NCBI GenBank assembly: GCA_035267045.1 | Contig: DATFMH010000035.1 | Span: 1 to 13,999, forward strand | Source of the DNA: DATFMH01 sp035267045 | Lineage (GTDB): Bacteria > Bacteroidota > Rhodothermia > Balneolales > DATFMH01 | Direction: 5' to 3' | DNA: 13,999 nt | Shown here: positions 7,064 to 13,999 of the stretch, one piece after another | Layout of the letters: each line of letters opens with the position of its first letter | Position numbering within the stretch: position 1 is the first letter of the stretch | Made by a program: the position numbers and the translations under genes | The notes under the pieces: model-generated | The model's input: the letters and a program-made list of their open reading frames with translations, nothing else | What the model was told of the DNA's origin: nothing | The model's database searches: none

Positions 7064-7533
7064 ATCAAATAAAGTTCAGATGGAGATCATCTTACGTGTA
7101 AAATACCTGGAACTATATAAAAAGTGAATACGTGACAGATATTACCACCCGGGTAAATTTAGCATAAATAATAGGACAGTTAGTAATTTATATAAACGTT
7201 AATACAATTCTTCATTCACACTTTTGCAATCAAGTTTACGAAATAAAATTAATATTATTACCAACAACGTAAATCCGTGTGTGATTTTAGTATTGCTAAC
7301 TATCATCTATAGGATGATTTAATATATACCTATATATAAATAATGTATATTCGGAATATAAAAACGGTTCAATCTGATTAACGATTAGGATTAAAATACA
7401 AATGACAGTTAGTTGTTCTAAAAATTATTAAGGAATAGAAGCTCGCAAATTATGATTTAATCGAATCTCCCTAATTCTATGCTCTCTGCATTTTACTATT
7501 TTAATGAAGAATTCCCTATTTAACATCACTGTT
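7064..7533. other. AT-rich intergenic region upstream of the permease
   Basis: No gene is supported. The stretch must hold the permease promoter (minus strand), but no clear promoter boxes were found. One small hairpin is visible: ATCATC (7302-7307) with GATGAT (7313-7318). Apart from that I see no structure until GTCCGG at 7534, where similarity to the second copy of the downstream element may begin. Confidence 0.5.
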
Positions 7534-7577
7534 GTCCGGGGGGAAACGTAATCAAATTGTTCAATGATGTTAAAAAA

Positions 7578-7673
7578 GTGATTTTTTATGAGTAATGGAA
7601 GACGGGTGCTAACCTGTGAATGGACACAGAGTGTCCACCGGTTCGTTACGAGACAGAGTCTCGTAACGAGATA
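7578..7673. repeat. Direct repeat element, copy 1 (double hairpin)
   Basis: This 96-bp unit recurs at 7879-7974, exactly 301 bases on, with about 8 differences (roughly 92% identity by eye). It carries two strong hairpins. The first is TGGACAC (7621-7627), loop AGA, GTGTCCA (7631-7637). The second is TCGTTACGAGAC (7643-7654), loop AGA, GTCTCGTAACGA (7658-7669), a perfect 12-bp stem. Two adjacent hairpins with triloops recall REP/BIME-type elements mobilised in trans by RAYT transposases. No transposase gene lies in the window. Confidence 0.88.
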
Positions 7674-7878
7674 CCCGCTTTTCAACGATGATCCTGAAAG
7701 CATGGGGGATGAGCAAAGCTGGAACAAAAATCACCGTTGGGCAAAAATTGGCTAAATCCGTTTCCATTCCGCTAAAAATATCCAATGCTCCACTCCGTTG
7801 CTTGCCGGATTCTAAAACGCTTTATTATCTCGTTACGTCTGTCCGGTGCGTAATATACCCCGGGATGAACCGCGTCCA
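7674..7878. other. Spacer between the two direct repeats
   Basis: About 205 bases that code for no recognisable protein. TATCTCGTTACG (7826-7837) is an exact inverted copy of 7662-7673 in the first repeat, and the adjoining TCTGTCCGGTG (7838-7848) inverted reads CACCGGACAGA, similar to the CACCGG before the big hairpin, so a decayed inverted third copy may lie here. Bases just after both repeats look alike (ATCCTGAAAG near 7690, ATCTTGAAAG near 7975), which suggests that the duplicated unit was once longer. Confidence 0.55.
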
Positions 7879-7974
7879 GTCATATTTTATGAATAATGGA
7901 AGACGGGTGCTAACCTATGAATGGACACAGAGTGTTCACCGGTTCATTACGAGACAGTGTCTCGTAACGCGATA
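7879..7974. repeat. Direct repeat element, copy 2 (double hairpin)
   Basis: Second copy of the unit at 7578-7673. Its first hairpin is TGGACAC (7922-7928), loop AGA, GTGTTCA (7932-7938): the one change keeps a G-U pair on the plus-strand RNA. The second is TTACGAGAC (7947-7955), loop AGT, GTCTCGTAA (7959-7967), 9 bp, with a broken pair below it. Most differences avoid the stem centres. The copy ends about 875 bases before susC. Confidence 0.88.
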
Positions 7975-8006
7975 ATCTTGAAAGTTCAATGAAATTCCGG
8001 TTAACT

Positions 8007-8030
8007 AAAAAGAACCTTTGGGGCCTTTTT
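8007..8030. terminator. Possible weak terminator hairpin after the repeat pair
   Basis: AAAAAG, two unpaired bases and CC (8007-8016) can pair with GG, two unpaired bases and CTTTTT (8021-8030) around TTTG. One more T follows. The stem is short, so this is only a candidate end for transcripts that read through the direct repeats. Confidence 0.3.
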
Positions 8031-8292
8031 TCCCATATCCACATAATTTGACTAATACACGTATAACAGGCCGGTATTTAAGATTTTGAAGTTTTATCGG
8101 ACAACAGTGATTTAACATTCTAAATATTATGACCGGATGATTACCGGATAATAATAAAGATAGCAATAACTTTTATTTATCAGTTGCGCTGTCATATAAA
8201 TATTTAGTATATGATATAAATAATTATATCGGGAATGAAGAAAAACAATAGCAAACACTTATCCGGTGTAATTAATTTTATATGAACCGAAC

Positions 8293-8400
8293 CATATGTA
8301 AATATATATGCAGCTGATAAAAGTAATCCGTAATAAAAGCCCATCACCATATGTGAAAAGTTCATATATCAGGATAATATTCGAAGTTTATTTACATATG
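8293..8400. repeat. Nested inverted repeats with CATATG cores
   Basis: The outer arms CATATGTAAATA (8293-8304) and TATTTACATATG (8389-8400) are a perfect 12-bp pair. Centred between them, ATATGTGAA (8349-8357) and TTCATATAT (8361-8369) match at 8 of 9 positions with an AAG spacer. The inner pair, with its short spacer, looks like a dimeric-regulator operator; the whole could form a long interrupted stem. Confidence 0.6.
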
Positions 8401-8562
8401 TTAATAAGCGTAACTAGGATATTGTTGTCTTAATATTTGAATTAAAATCCACACTTCGCTGGTATGTAAGATTAACTATTCATTACAGGTATAAACAGGC
8501 TTAGCATTAAATTATCCTAATTTATTTTAAAAGAATAGTTATTGCGGACGATAAAAAAAACT

Positions 8563-8609
8563 GAAAACGCGTGTGTGAGACTTATTATAGGAACGTTTTC
8601 TTCTTTTTA
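8563..8609. terminator. Candidate intrinsic terminator or leader hairpin before susC
   Basis: GAAAACG (8563-8569) and CGTTTTC (8594-8600) form a perfect 7-bp stem, with TTCTTTTT downstream and an eight-A run upstream, so it could stop transcription from either side. The loop of 24 bases is long for a terminator. If the susC promoter lies upstream, this would sit in the mRNA leader and could act as an attenuator; if downstream, it insulates the operon. Confidence 0.4.
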
Positions 8610-8848
8610 TAGATAATTATCGGGAAATGAACTAAAATAGAAGGCAGGCAGACATTGCTTTAGAATGTTTAGCATACTAATGTATAAAAAAATATATAAA
8701 TAAAAAAAATACGATTTTAGTATTAATTAAAAATAAAGACTGGATTTTTCGAATATTAATTTTTATTAATAGACAGTATCGAGTTAATCGAACGTGAGGT
8801 TCTAAGGGACTGAATTAACTAGCTAACTCAAATAAATAAATAAATCGT

Positions 8849-11800
8849 ATGAAGAAGGTTCTACTGAATACTTTATTAGTGAGTTGCATGCTCATAATAG
8901 GCATGGTATCTCAAGTGAATGCGCAGCAGCGCAGTATTAAAGGTAAAGTAACTGATGCGAGTAATGGTAATGCGTTGCCTGGTGCAAACGTGTATATACC
9001 AAAACTCAACGTTGGTGCTGCTACCGGAGTAAATGGTACTTATGTTATCTCTTCAGTACCGAATGGCACATACACTTTAACAGTAACTTATATTGGATAT
9101 AAAAAATATTCTACAAAAGTTGAAGTGACTGGTCAAAATGTTACATTAAACGTAAAACTACAACCAAGTAATGTTGGTCTTAATCAGGTTTATGTGACAG
9201 CTGAGGGTGAAAAGAAAACCCGAAACCAGTTGTCATATGCCGCCCAAAATGTCCAATCACAGGATATAGCACGGGTTCATCCGGCTAACTTTACTAATGT
9301 CCTTTCGGGTAAGGTGGCAGGATTAAATGTAAAAGAGTCCAGCATGATGGGTGGATCCACAAACCTGTTAATACGTGGTGTCACCAATCTTACCGGGAAT
9401 AACCAGCCGTTATTTGTAATAGACGGTGTACCTTTCGATAATTCGACCTCAAATTCAAATAATGAGCAGAATGGTTTTGCGGGTTATGATTACGGAAACG
9501 CTGCAAACGACCTGAACCCGGATAACATTGCTTCTGTTACGGTCCTGAAAGGTGCTGCGGCAACCGCTCTTTATGGTTCCCAGGGTGCCAACGGCGTTAT
9601 TGTTATTACAACGAAGAAGGGTAACGCGGCAAAACAAGGAGTCGGTGTTACTCTGAATGCCGGTGTAGGAGTTGGTTTTGTGGACAAAAGCACATTTCCA
9701 ACGTATCAACATGAGTACGGAGCCGGTTACGGGTACTATTATGGTTCCCCTGATACGAGCGTCAATGGCGTTCATGTTCTTGCCAACTCGTTTTATTATC
9801 ACGATGTGAATGGAGATGGAAAACCGGATTTGGTCGTTCCTTTTACGGAAGACGCTTCCTATGGGGCCAAATTCAACCCTAATTTGAAAGTTTATCAATA
9901 TAATGCAGTCGACCGGAAATGGGAAAAAGAACCCTGGGTTGCAGCCAAAAACGGTCCCGCATATTTCCTTCAGTCGCCGGTATCAAATAATCAAAGTTTT
10001 ATGGTTAATGGCAATACGGGTAAAGGATATTATAAAATAGGCTACACCCGTAAAAACCAAACAGGCGTCTTGCCCAATAGCCATTTGGATAAAAACATGG
10101 TTAACTTTAGCGGTGCATATGATATAACAAGTAAATTGCATGCTACGGGTTCTGTTAACTTCACCCAAACGGCCGGCCTTGGCCGACCCGGTTCCGGTTA
10201 TGCTAATATCAATATGATGACCAGTTTCCGTCAATGGTGGGAAGTTAATACCAGTGTATCACAGCAAAAACAGGCATATTTTGATGCACATAATGCATAT
10301 TTGCAACGTAAAATATCTTATGCTGCACAAAATCAAACATGGAACTGGGGCCAATTCGGTGCCTCTTCTCCTATATTCTGGGATAATAATTATTTCATTC
10401 GCTATCAAAGTTTCGAGAATGATGGCCGTACCCGCTATTACGGATACGGAAAGTTACGGTATAATGTGGCAGATTGGTTAACCATTAATGGTATGGTTTC
10501 GGCAGACACCTATACTGAAGCGCACCAAACGCGTGAAGCGGTTGGAACGGTAGACGTACCTAATTATAATCGTTACAATAAAAGTTATAACGAGTATAAC
10601 TACAAGGTGACTGCTAATTTTAATAAACAGCTCTCAAGTGATCTGCAATTGTCCGGATTTGTTGGCGGAAACATTCGTTATGATAAAATAAGTGCTATTT
10701 CAGTATCGACGAATGGCGGTCTCGTTGTTCCGGGATTGTATGCCATTAATAACTCCGCAAGCCCGATTAATCCTCCTTCAGAATCTCTTGATCGAAGAAA
10801 AGTGATCAGTGGTTTTGGAGAAGCGAACTTTCAATATAAAAAGCTGCTTGTATTGGATTTGACGGAAAGACGCGATGTGTCTTCAACATTGCCCTCAGGT
10901 AATAATGCCTATTTTTACCCATCGATTTCGGCCGGTTTTAACTTTTCGGAATTGACCAAGAATTCACTTCCGTGGTTAAGTTATGGTAAATTAAGGGCCA
11001 GTTATGCCGAATCGGGTCACGATGCACCGGTTTACAGAACAATAAGTACATATGTCAAACCGACAGCCTTTGGTAGTACCACATTGTTTGCTGCACCGGG
11101 AACTAAAAATAATCCCGATTTAAAACCTGCCCGGACCAAGGAAAAAGAAGCCGGATTGGCCACCGAGTTTTTCCATTCCCGTTTAGGATTCAATATCACA
11201 TATTATGAGTCCCATACGGTCGACCAGATTGTTCCGGCTCCTGTGTCCCGCGCTACCGGATATAATTCTTTGTATATTAATGCCGGGGATATTCAGAACA
11301 GAGGCTGGGAAGTCGAAGCAACCATACGTCCAATCACTACGTCAAATTTTGTATGGAATATGGATATCAACTGGGATCGCAACCGTAATAAAGTAATCAG
11401 TATTGCACCCGGTATTAACGATCTCCAGTTAGGTGGTTTCCAGCAGGGCGTTGGACTTTATGCCAGCGTCGGGCAACCTTATGGTGTTTTGAAAGGAACC
11501 GATTTCGTTTATTATAATCCTCAGGTACATAAAAATAATCCCAAACTTCCAGTAACTGGTTCCGGACCTATGTATAGAAATGGTGGAACGAAAGTCGTAG
11601 GATCGAACGGGTATTATGAACAATCTGCCACGTCCAATAATGTAATTGGAGATGTTAACCCGAAATGGACTGGAAGTGTCACCAACAGTTTTCAATATAA
11701 GAACCTGTCTTTCTCGTTTGAAATAGACGTGAAAAAGGGCGGTCAACTCTTTTCACTCGATCAGGCATATGGTTTAGCAACCGGGCTCTATCCTGAGACG

Positions 11801-12250
11801 GTAGGCTTAAATAGTTTAGGTAATCCCGTACGTAATGCTACTTATGACTCTAACGGTAATCTGTTGCCCAAAAATAAAAGGGGCGGTGTTCTTTTACCCG
11901 GAGTCACTGAAAATGGCAAGCCAAATACCGTTTGGGCTTCAGCCGACAGCTATGCCAACCCGTGGGGTTATGCTCGCAATCCTAATGCCGCGTTTATTTA
12001 TGACGCCGGATACGTAAAACTGCGTGAAGTGGATATTGCTTATGACCTTCCACACAGCTTGGTATCGAATCTCGGATTAGTACATGATATTACGCTTTCG
12101 GTTACAGGTAGAAACCTGTGGATCATTCATAAGAGTGTTCCTTATGCAGACCCCGAGGCCGGATATGGTGCCAGTAATATCCAGGGCGATCAGGGAGGAG
12201 TTTACCCGAGCGTCAGAAATGTTCTATTTAATATCCAAGTCAAATTCTAA
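8849..12250 (+). CDS. SusC/RagA-family TonB-linked outer-membrane protein
   Basis: A TonB-dependent importer of 1133 residues, slightly longer than a usual SusC (about 1000-1100). A signal peptide covers residues 1-26. A carboxypeptidase-regulatory-like beta domain (about 28-107; IKGKVTDASNGNALPGANV) follows, as is typical of SusC. A TonB-box-like LNQVYVTA sits at 111-118. The plug runs from about 125 to 260 and ends in the SusC signature LYGSQGANGVIVITTKKG (241-258). The rest is beta-barrel, ending in NIQVKF with the C-terminal Phe needed for barrel insertion. DVNGDGKPDL (319-328) resembles a Dx[DN]xDG calcium loop. With the SusD lipoprotein five bases downstream it should form a TonB-driven nutrient pump. 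The substrate is unknown: no glycan-degrading enzyme or sensor lies next to it in the window. Confidence 0.95.
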   Translation: MKKVLLNTLLVSCMLIIGMVSQVNAQQRSIKGKVTDASNGNALPGANVYIPKLNVGAATGVNGTYVISSVPNGTYTLTVTYIGYKKYSTKVEVTGQNVTLNVKLQPSNVGLNQVYVTAEGEKKTRNQLSYAAQNVQSQDIARVHPANFTNVLSGKVAGLNVKESSMMGGSTNLLIRGVTNLTGNNQPLFVIDGVPFDNSTSNSNNEQNGFAGYDYGNAANDLNPDNIASVTVLKGAAATALYGSQGANGVIVITTKKGNAAKQGVGVTLNAGVGVGFVDKSTFPTYQHEYGAGYGYYYGSPDTSVNGVHVLANSFYYHDVNGDGKPDLVVPFTEDASYGAKFNPNLKVYQYNAVDRKWEKEPWVAAKNGPAYFLQSPVSNNQSFMVNGNTGKGYYKIGYTRKNQTGVLPNSHLDKNMVNFSGAYDITSKLHATGSVNFTQTAGLGRPGSGYANINMMTSFRQWWEVNTSVSQQKQAYFDAHNAYLQRKISYAAQNQTWNWGQFGASSPIFWDNNYFIRYQSFENDGRTRYYGYGKLRYNVADWLTINGMVSADTYTEAHQTREAVGTVDVPNYNRYNKSYNEYNYKVTANFNKQLSSDLQLSGFVGGNIRYDKISAISVSTNGGLVVPGLYAINNSASPINPPSESLDRRKVISGFGEANFQYKKLLVLDLTERRDVSSTLPSGNNAYFYPSISAGFNFSELTKNSLPWLSYGKLRASYAESGHDAPVYRTISTYVKPTAFGSTTLFAAPGTKNNPDLKPARTKEKEAGLATEFFHSRLGFNITYYESHTVDQIVPAPVSRATGYNSLYINAGDIQNRGWEVEATIRPITTSNFVWNMDINWDRNRNKVISIAPGINDLQLGGFQQGVGLYASVGQPYGVLKGTDFVYYNPQVHKNNPKLPVTGSGPMYRNGGTKVVGSNGYYEQSATSNNVIGDVNPKWTGSVTNSFQYKNLSFSFEIDVKKGGQLFSLDQAYGLATGLYPETVGLNSLGNPVRNATYDSNGNLLPKNKRGGVLLPGVTENGKPNTVWASADSYANPWGYARNPNAAFIYDAGYVKLREVDIAYDLPHSLVSNLGLVHDITLSVTGRNLWIIHKSVPYADPEAGYGASNIQGDQGGVYPSVRNVLFNIQVKF

Positions 12251-12255
12251 ACGCC

Positions 12256-13674
12256 ATGATGATGAAAAGAATATATAAACTAACACTGATAACATTGATT
12301 ATGGTGGGGTGTTCCAACATCACCAATATCAATAAAAATCCGAAAAGTCCGACGGATGTACCGGCGCCAACGCTGTTTTCCAATGCGGAAAAAAATCTGT
12401 CTGATTTTTGGATGAACACCAATGTAAACAGAAATATCTTCCGGCTTATTGATCAATATTGGACAGAGACAACCTATTTCGACGAGAGCCGGTACGATCT
12501 TAAAGACCGGGCTATCCCCGATAATGATTGGGATATATTGTACCATAGTGTACTTGAAAACCTGAAGCAATCATCTCAGTTAGTAGGTACAGGTAGTGCA
12601 ACGCAGACAAATGAGCAGGCCTGTATTGAGATTATGAATGTCTACACTTACTCAACCCTGGTAAATATATTTGGTAATGTCCCGTATACTGAGGCTCTGG
12701 ATTCCAAAAATCCGGAACCTAAATACGATGACGCCAATACGATTTATAAGGATCTTTTGAGTAAACTGGATAAAGCTATAGGCAGTATCAATACCGGGGC
12801 CAGTGGATTTGGTTCAGCTGACCTCATTTATGGTGGCGATATGGCTTCATGGAAAAAATTCGGTAACTCTCTGAGACTCCGTCTTGCCATGACACTTGCC
12901 GATGCCGATCCGTCATTGTCACAAAGTGAGGCTGTTGCGGCTTCTAAGGGTGCATTTACATCCAATGATGACAATGCAACGTTTCAATACCTCGAAAATC
13001 CGCCTAACACCAATCCGTTATGGGTAGCCCTTGTACAGAGTGGTCGCCAGGATTTTGTTGCTGCGAGTACACTTGTAGATCAGATGAACACACTCAACGA
13101 TCCCAGACGGCAGTACTATTTTACAACAGTACCCGGTGGGACTACTTATGTGGGTGGTACTCCAGGCGCATCAAACGCCTTTAGCACAAACTCACATCCC
13201 GGTGATATGCTCGAACAGCAAACCTACCCGGGTGATTTACTCAGTTACTCGGAAGTTGAGTTCTTACGGTCTGAAGCCGCCGCACGTGGTTATAGTGTAA
13301 GCGGAACCGCTGAAGATCATTATAAAAATGCTATTGAAGCTTCCATTCTTCAATGGGGTGGATCGGATGCGGATTTCAATTCCTATTATGCCCAAGCTGA
13401 CGTTAACTGGAGTACGGCTGCCGGAAATTACAAGCAGAAGATAGGTACCCAGGAATGGATTGCCCTGTATGATCAGCCTCTGGAAGGCTGGACTACATTC
13501 CGTAGACTGGACTATCCGCAATTAAAAGCACCGTCAACCGCTTATACCGTCTTTCCGATGCGTTATACCTATCCTGTTCAGGAACAAAACCTGAATAAGA
13601 CAAATTATGATGCCGCATCGAAGGCTATTGGTGGTGACAAAGTAGGTACTAAGTTATTTTGGGATAAATACTAA
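12256..13674 (+). CDS. SusD/RagB-family nutrient-binding outer-membrane lipoprotein
   Basis: Surface lipoprotein of 472 residues, within the usual 450-550. A lipoprotein signal peptide ends in MVGC, so Cys19 is the probable lipidation site. The start region holds three consecutive Met codons (12256, 12259, 12262), and which is used is unclear; the first lies five bases after the susC stop. NPKSPTDVPAPTLFSNAEKN and DQYWTETTYFDESRYDL (66-82) point to the SusD-like_2 type often annotated as SusD/RagB nutrient-binding lipoprotein. The helical, TPR-like body is typical, and LLSYSEVEFLRSEAAARG near the end is a common family motif. SusD caps the SusC barrel and binds substrate. The pair is surely one transcript, ended by the hairpin at 13706-13734. 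The ligand cannot be predicted from sequence alone. Confidence 0.94.
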   Translation: MMMKRIYKLTLITLIMVGCSNITNINKNPKSPTDVPAPTLFSNAEKNLSDFWMNTNVNRNIFRLIDQYWTETTYFDESRYDLKDRAIPDNDWDILYHSVLENLKQSSQLVGTGSATQTNEQACIEIMNVYTYSTLVNIFGNVPYTEALDSKNPEPKYDDANTIYKDLLSKLDKAIGSINTGASGFGSADLIYGGDMASWKKFGNSLRLRLAMTLADADPSLSQSEAVAASKGAFTSNDDNATFQYLENPPNTNPLWVALVQSGRQDFVAASTLVDQMNTLNDPRRQYYFTTVPGGTTYVGGTPGASNAFSTNSHPGDMLEQQTYPGDLLSYSEVEFLRSEAAARGYSVSGTAEDHYKNAIEASILQWGGSDADFNSYYAQADVNWSTAAGNYKQKIGTQEWIALYDQPLEGWTTFRRLDYPQLKAPSTAYTVFPMRYTYPVQEQNLNKTNYDAASKAIGGDKVGTKLFWDKY

Positions 13675-13705
13675 TTCCGAATTTGCTTATTAGAATCGTA
13701 TTAGA

Positions 13706-13734
13706 GGCTCCGGATGTTATCCGGAGCCTTTTTT
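13706..13734 (+). terminator. Strong intrinsic terminator of the susCD operon
   Basis: GGCTCCGGAT (13706-13715) and ATCCGGAGCC (13719-13728) make a perfect, GC-rich 10-bp stem with a GTT triloop, followed by six T residues. It begins 32 bases after the susD stop codon and is the clearest rho-independent terminator in the window. Confidence 0.95.
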
Positions 13735-13735
13735 A

Positions 13736-13815
13736 GTTGCCCCGTGCATGACGAATAACTTGGCGGTGCGAGTCCGTTATGGGAGTATAGTTACCAACCA
13801 TTAGTCAAGAGCAAC
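13736..13815 (+). ncRNA. Folded element resembling a group II intron domain I fragment
   Basis: GTTGC (13736-13740) and GCAAC (13811-13815) can close an 80-nt unit. Inside, TGGCGG (13761-13766) pairs with CCGTTA (13774-13779), using two G-U pairs, around TGCGAGT. The GGTGCGAGTCC block is close to the GGTGAAAGTCC/GGTGCGAGTCC substructure in domain I of bacterial group II introns, and TAGTCAAGAGCAACG resembles the strand closing it (from memory). Dispersed repeats begin right after it, and no reverse transcriptase or domain V is seen, so at most it is a remnant. It could also be an unrelated structured repeat. Confidence 0.4.
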
Positions 13816-13999
13816 GCCGTCATTCCGGCCACTCCCCAACATTGTCATTCCGACCATCGCGGAGGAATCCGCAACGGCAATAGCCCTTCACAAGCAATGG
13901 GCATGATAAACGTCCCAATTCGTTGATAGATTTCCCGGCAAGCTCGAAATGAAAGTGCAGGGAGCCATTAACAGGTTTCGGTACATCATCCCAACCATT
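13816..13999. other. Non-coding tail with dispersed GTCATTCC-type repeats
   Basis: No gene is supported. GTCATTCCGGCC (13819-13830) and GTCATTCCGACC (13844-13855) are near-identical, and the second leads into a unit ending GGAGGAATCC (13870). Bases 13928-13952 carry the opposite-facing partner (AGATTTCCCGGCAAGC then TCGAAATGA). Such GTCATTYCGA…GAAATC units are, as I recall, frequent between Bacteroidota genes. A relative sits at 2885-2898. Confidence 0.65.
13843..13952. repeat. Pair of inverted GTCATTCC / GAAATGA dispersed repeats
   Basis: The left unit (13843-13870) begins TGTCATTCCGACC and the right one (13928-13952) ends AGCTCGAAATGA. Read on the minus strand, the right unit starts TCATTTCGAGCTTGCC, so the two face each other across 57 bases and could be the ends of a small composite repeat. 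Confidence 0.5.

Larger units (their letters stand above)
7975..8848 (+). promoter_or_regulatory. Long AT-rich region upstream of susC
   Basis: No gene is supported in these 874 bases, which should contain the susC promoter and 5' leader. Visible structures include a terminator-like hairpin at 8007-8030, an ATTAT…CCGG/CCGG…ATAAT pair at 8126-8152, nested inverted repeats at 8293-8400, a U-tailed hairpin at 8563-8609 and TATTAA/TTAATA at 8754-8771. Bases 8830-8845 are four AAAT units directly before the susC start; there is no Shine-Dalgarno, as is usual in Bacteroidota. I could not place a TAnnTTTG promoter with confidence. Confidence 0.5.

Noticed and set aside
6243..7200. Riboswitch upstream of the permease
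   Set aside because: No recognisable conserved riboswitch core was found in the upstream bases; only weak AT-rich hairpins are present.
7428..7727. Minus-strand open frame of 99 codons across the first repeat copy
   Set aside because: It translates hairpin DNA (a SGYLVTRLCLVTN-type sequence), has no family motif and ignores the repeat structure; repeat DNA explains the open frame better.
7578..7974. Two near-identical direct repeats as a minimal CRISPR array
   Set aside because: Units of about 96 bp with a 205-bp gap, only two copies and no cas genes do not fit a CRISPR array.
7688..7975. Plus-strand open frame of 95 codons ending in the second repeat copy
   Set aside because: Its last third is translated hairpin repeat and the rest resembles no protein I know; the frame is more likely chance.
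9455..9898. Antisense open frame of 147 codons inside susC
   Set aside because: It is fully inside a well-supported gene, on the opposite strand, with no motif; a shadow frame.

Overview
The window looks like chromosomal DNA of a Bacteroidota-type bacterium. The evidence is a SusC/SusD outer-membrane pair, a DUF5916-type outer-membrane protein, A/T-rich leaders without Shine-Dalgarno sequences, low-to-moderate GC, and intergenic DNA full of small palindromic repeats. I cannot name the genus. No tRNA, rRNA, CRISPR array, integrase or intact transposase gene was seen.

Layout, left to right. Bases 1-297 are a repeat-bearing leader. Bases 298-2799 are a tight, overlapping three-gene plus-strand operon: an MTA/SAH-nucleosidase-like protein, a spore-photoproduct-lyase-family radical SAM protein, and a short-chain dehydrogenase/reductase (SDR). 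Bases 2800-3551 are non-coding and packed with REP-like palindromes, including an imperfect hairpin of about 88 nt. Two minus-strand genes follow, separated by about 440 bases of repeat-bearing spacer: the DUF5916/CBM9-like outer-membrane protein (5831-3552) and a TauE/SafE-type membrane permease (7063-6272). Bases 7064-8848 form a 1.8 kb AT-rich gap holding a pair of about 96-bp direct repeats, each with two strong hairpins, and then a long susC leader with inverted repeats. The susC-susD pair (8849-13674) is closed by a strong intrinsic terminator. The last 265 bases hold a folded element resembling a piece of a group II intron domain I and more dispersed repeats.

How the genes may work together. 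SusC (TonB-dependent barrel) and SusD (surface lipoprotein) should form one nutrient-import complex. No glycan enzyme lies beside them in the window, so the substrate is unknown. In the first operon, radical SAM enzymes can release 5'-deoxyadenosine, which inhibits them, and MTA/SAH nucleosidases are known to hydrolyse 5'-deoxyadenosine. A nucleosidase coupled to a radical SAM enzyme therefore makes biochemical sense, with the SDR perhaps acting on the product or a partner substrate. The radical SAM protein keeps the CxxxCxxC cluster motif but seems to lack the hydrogen-donor cysteine of Bacillus spore photoproduct lyase, and this is not an endospore-forming lineage. The operon is the best candidate for an undescribed pathway here. 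The direct-repeat element before susC is the best candidate for an undescribed DNA element.
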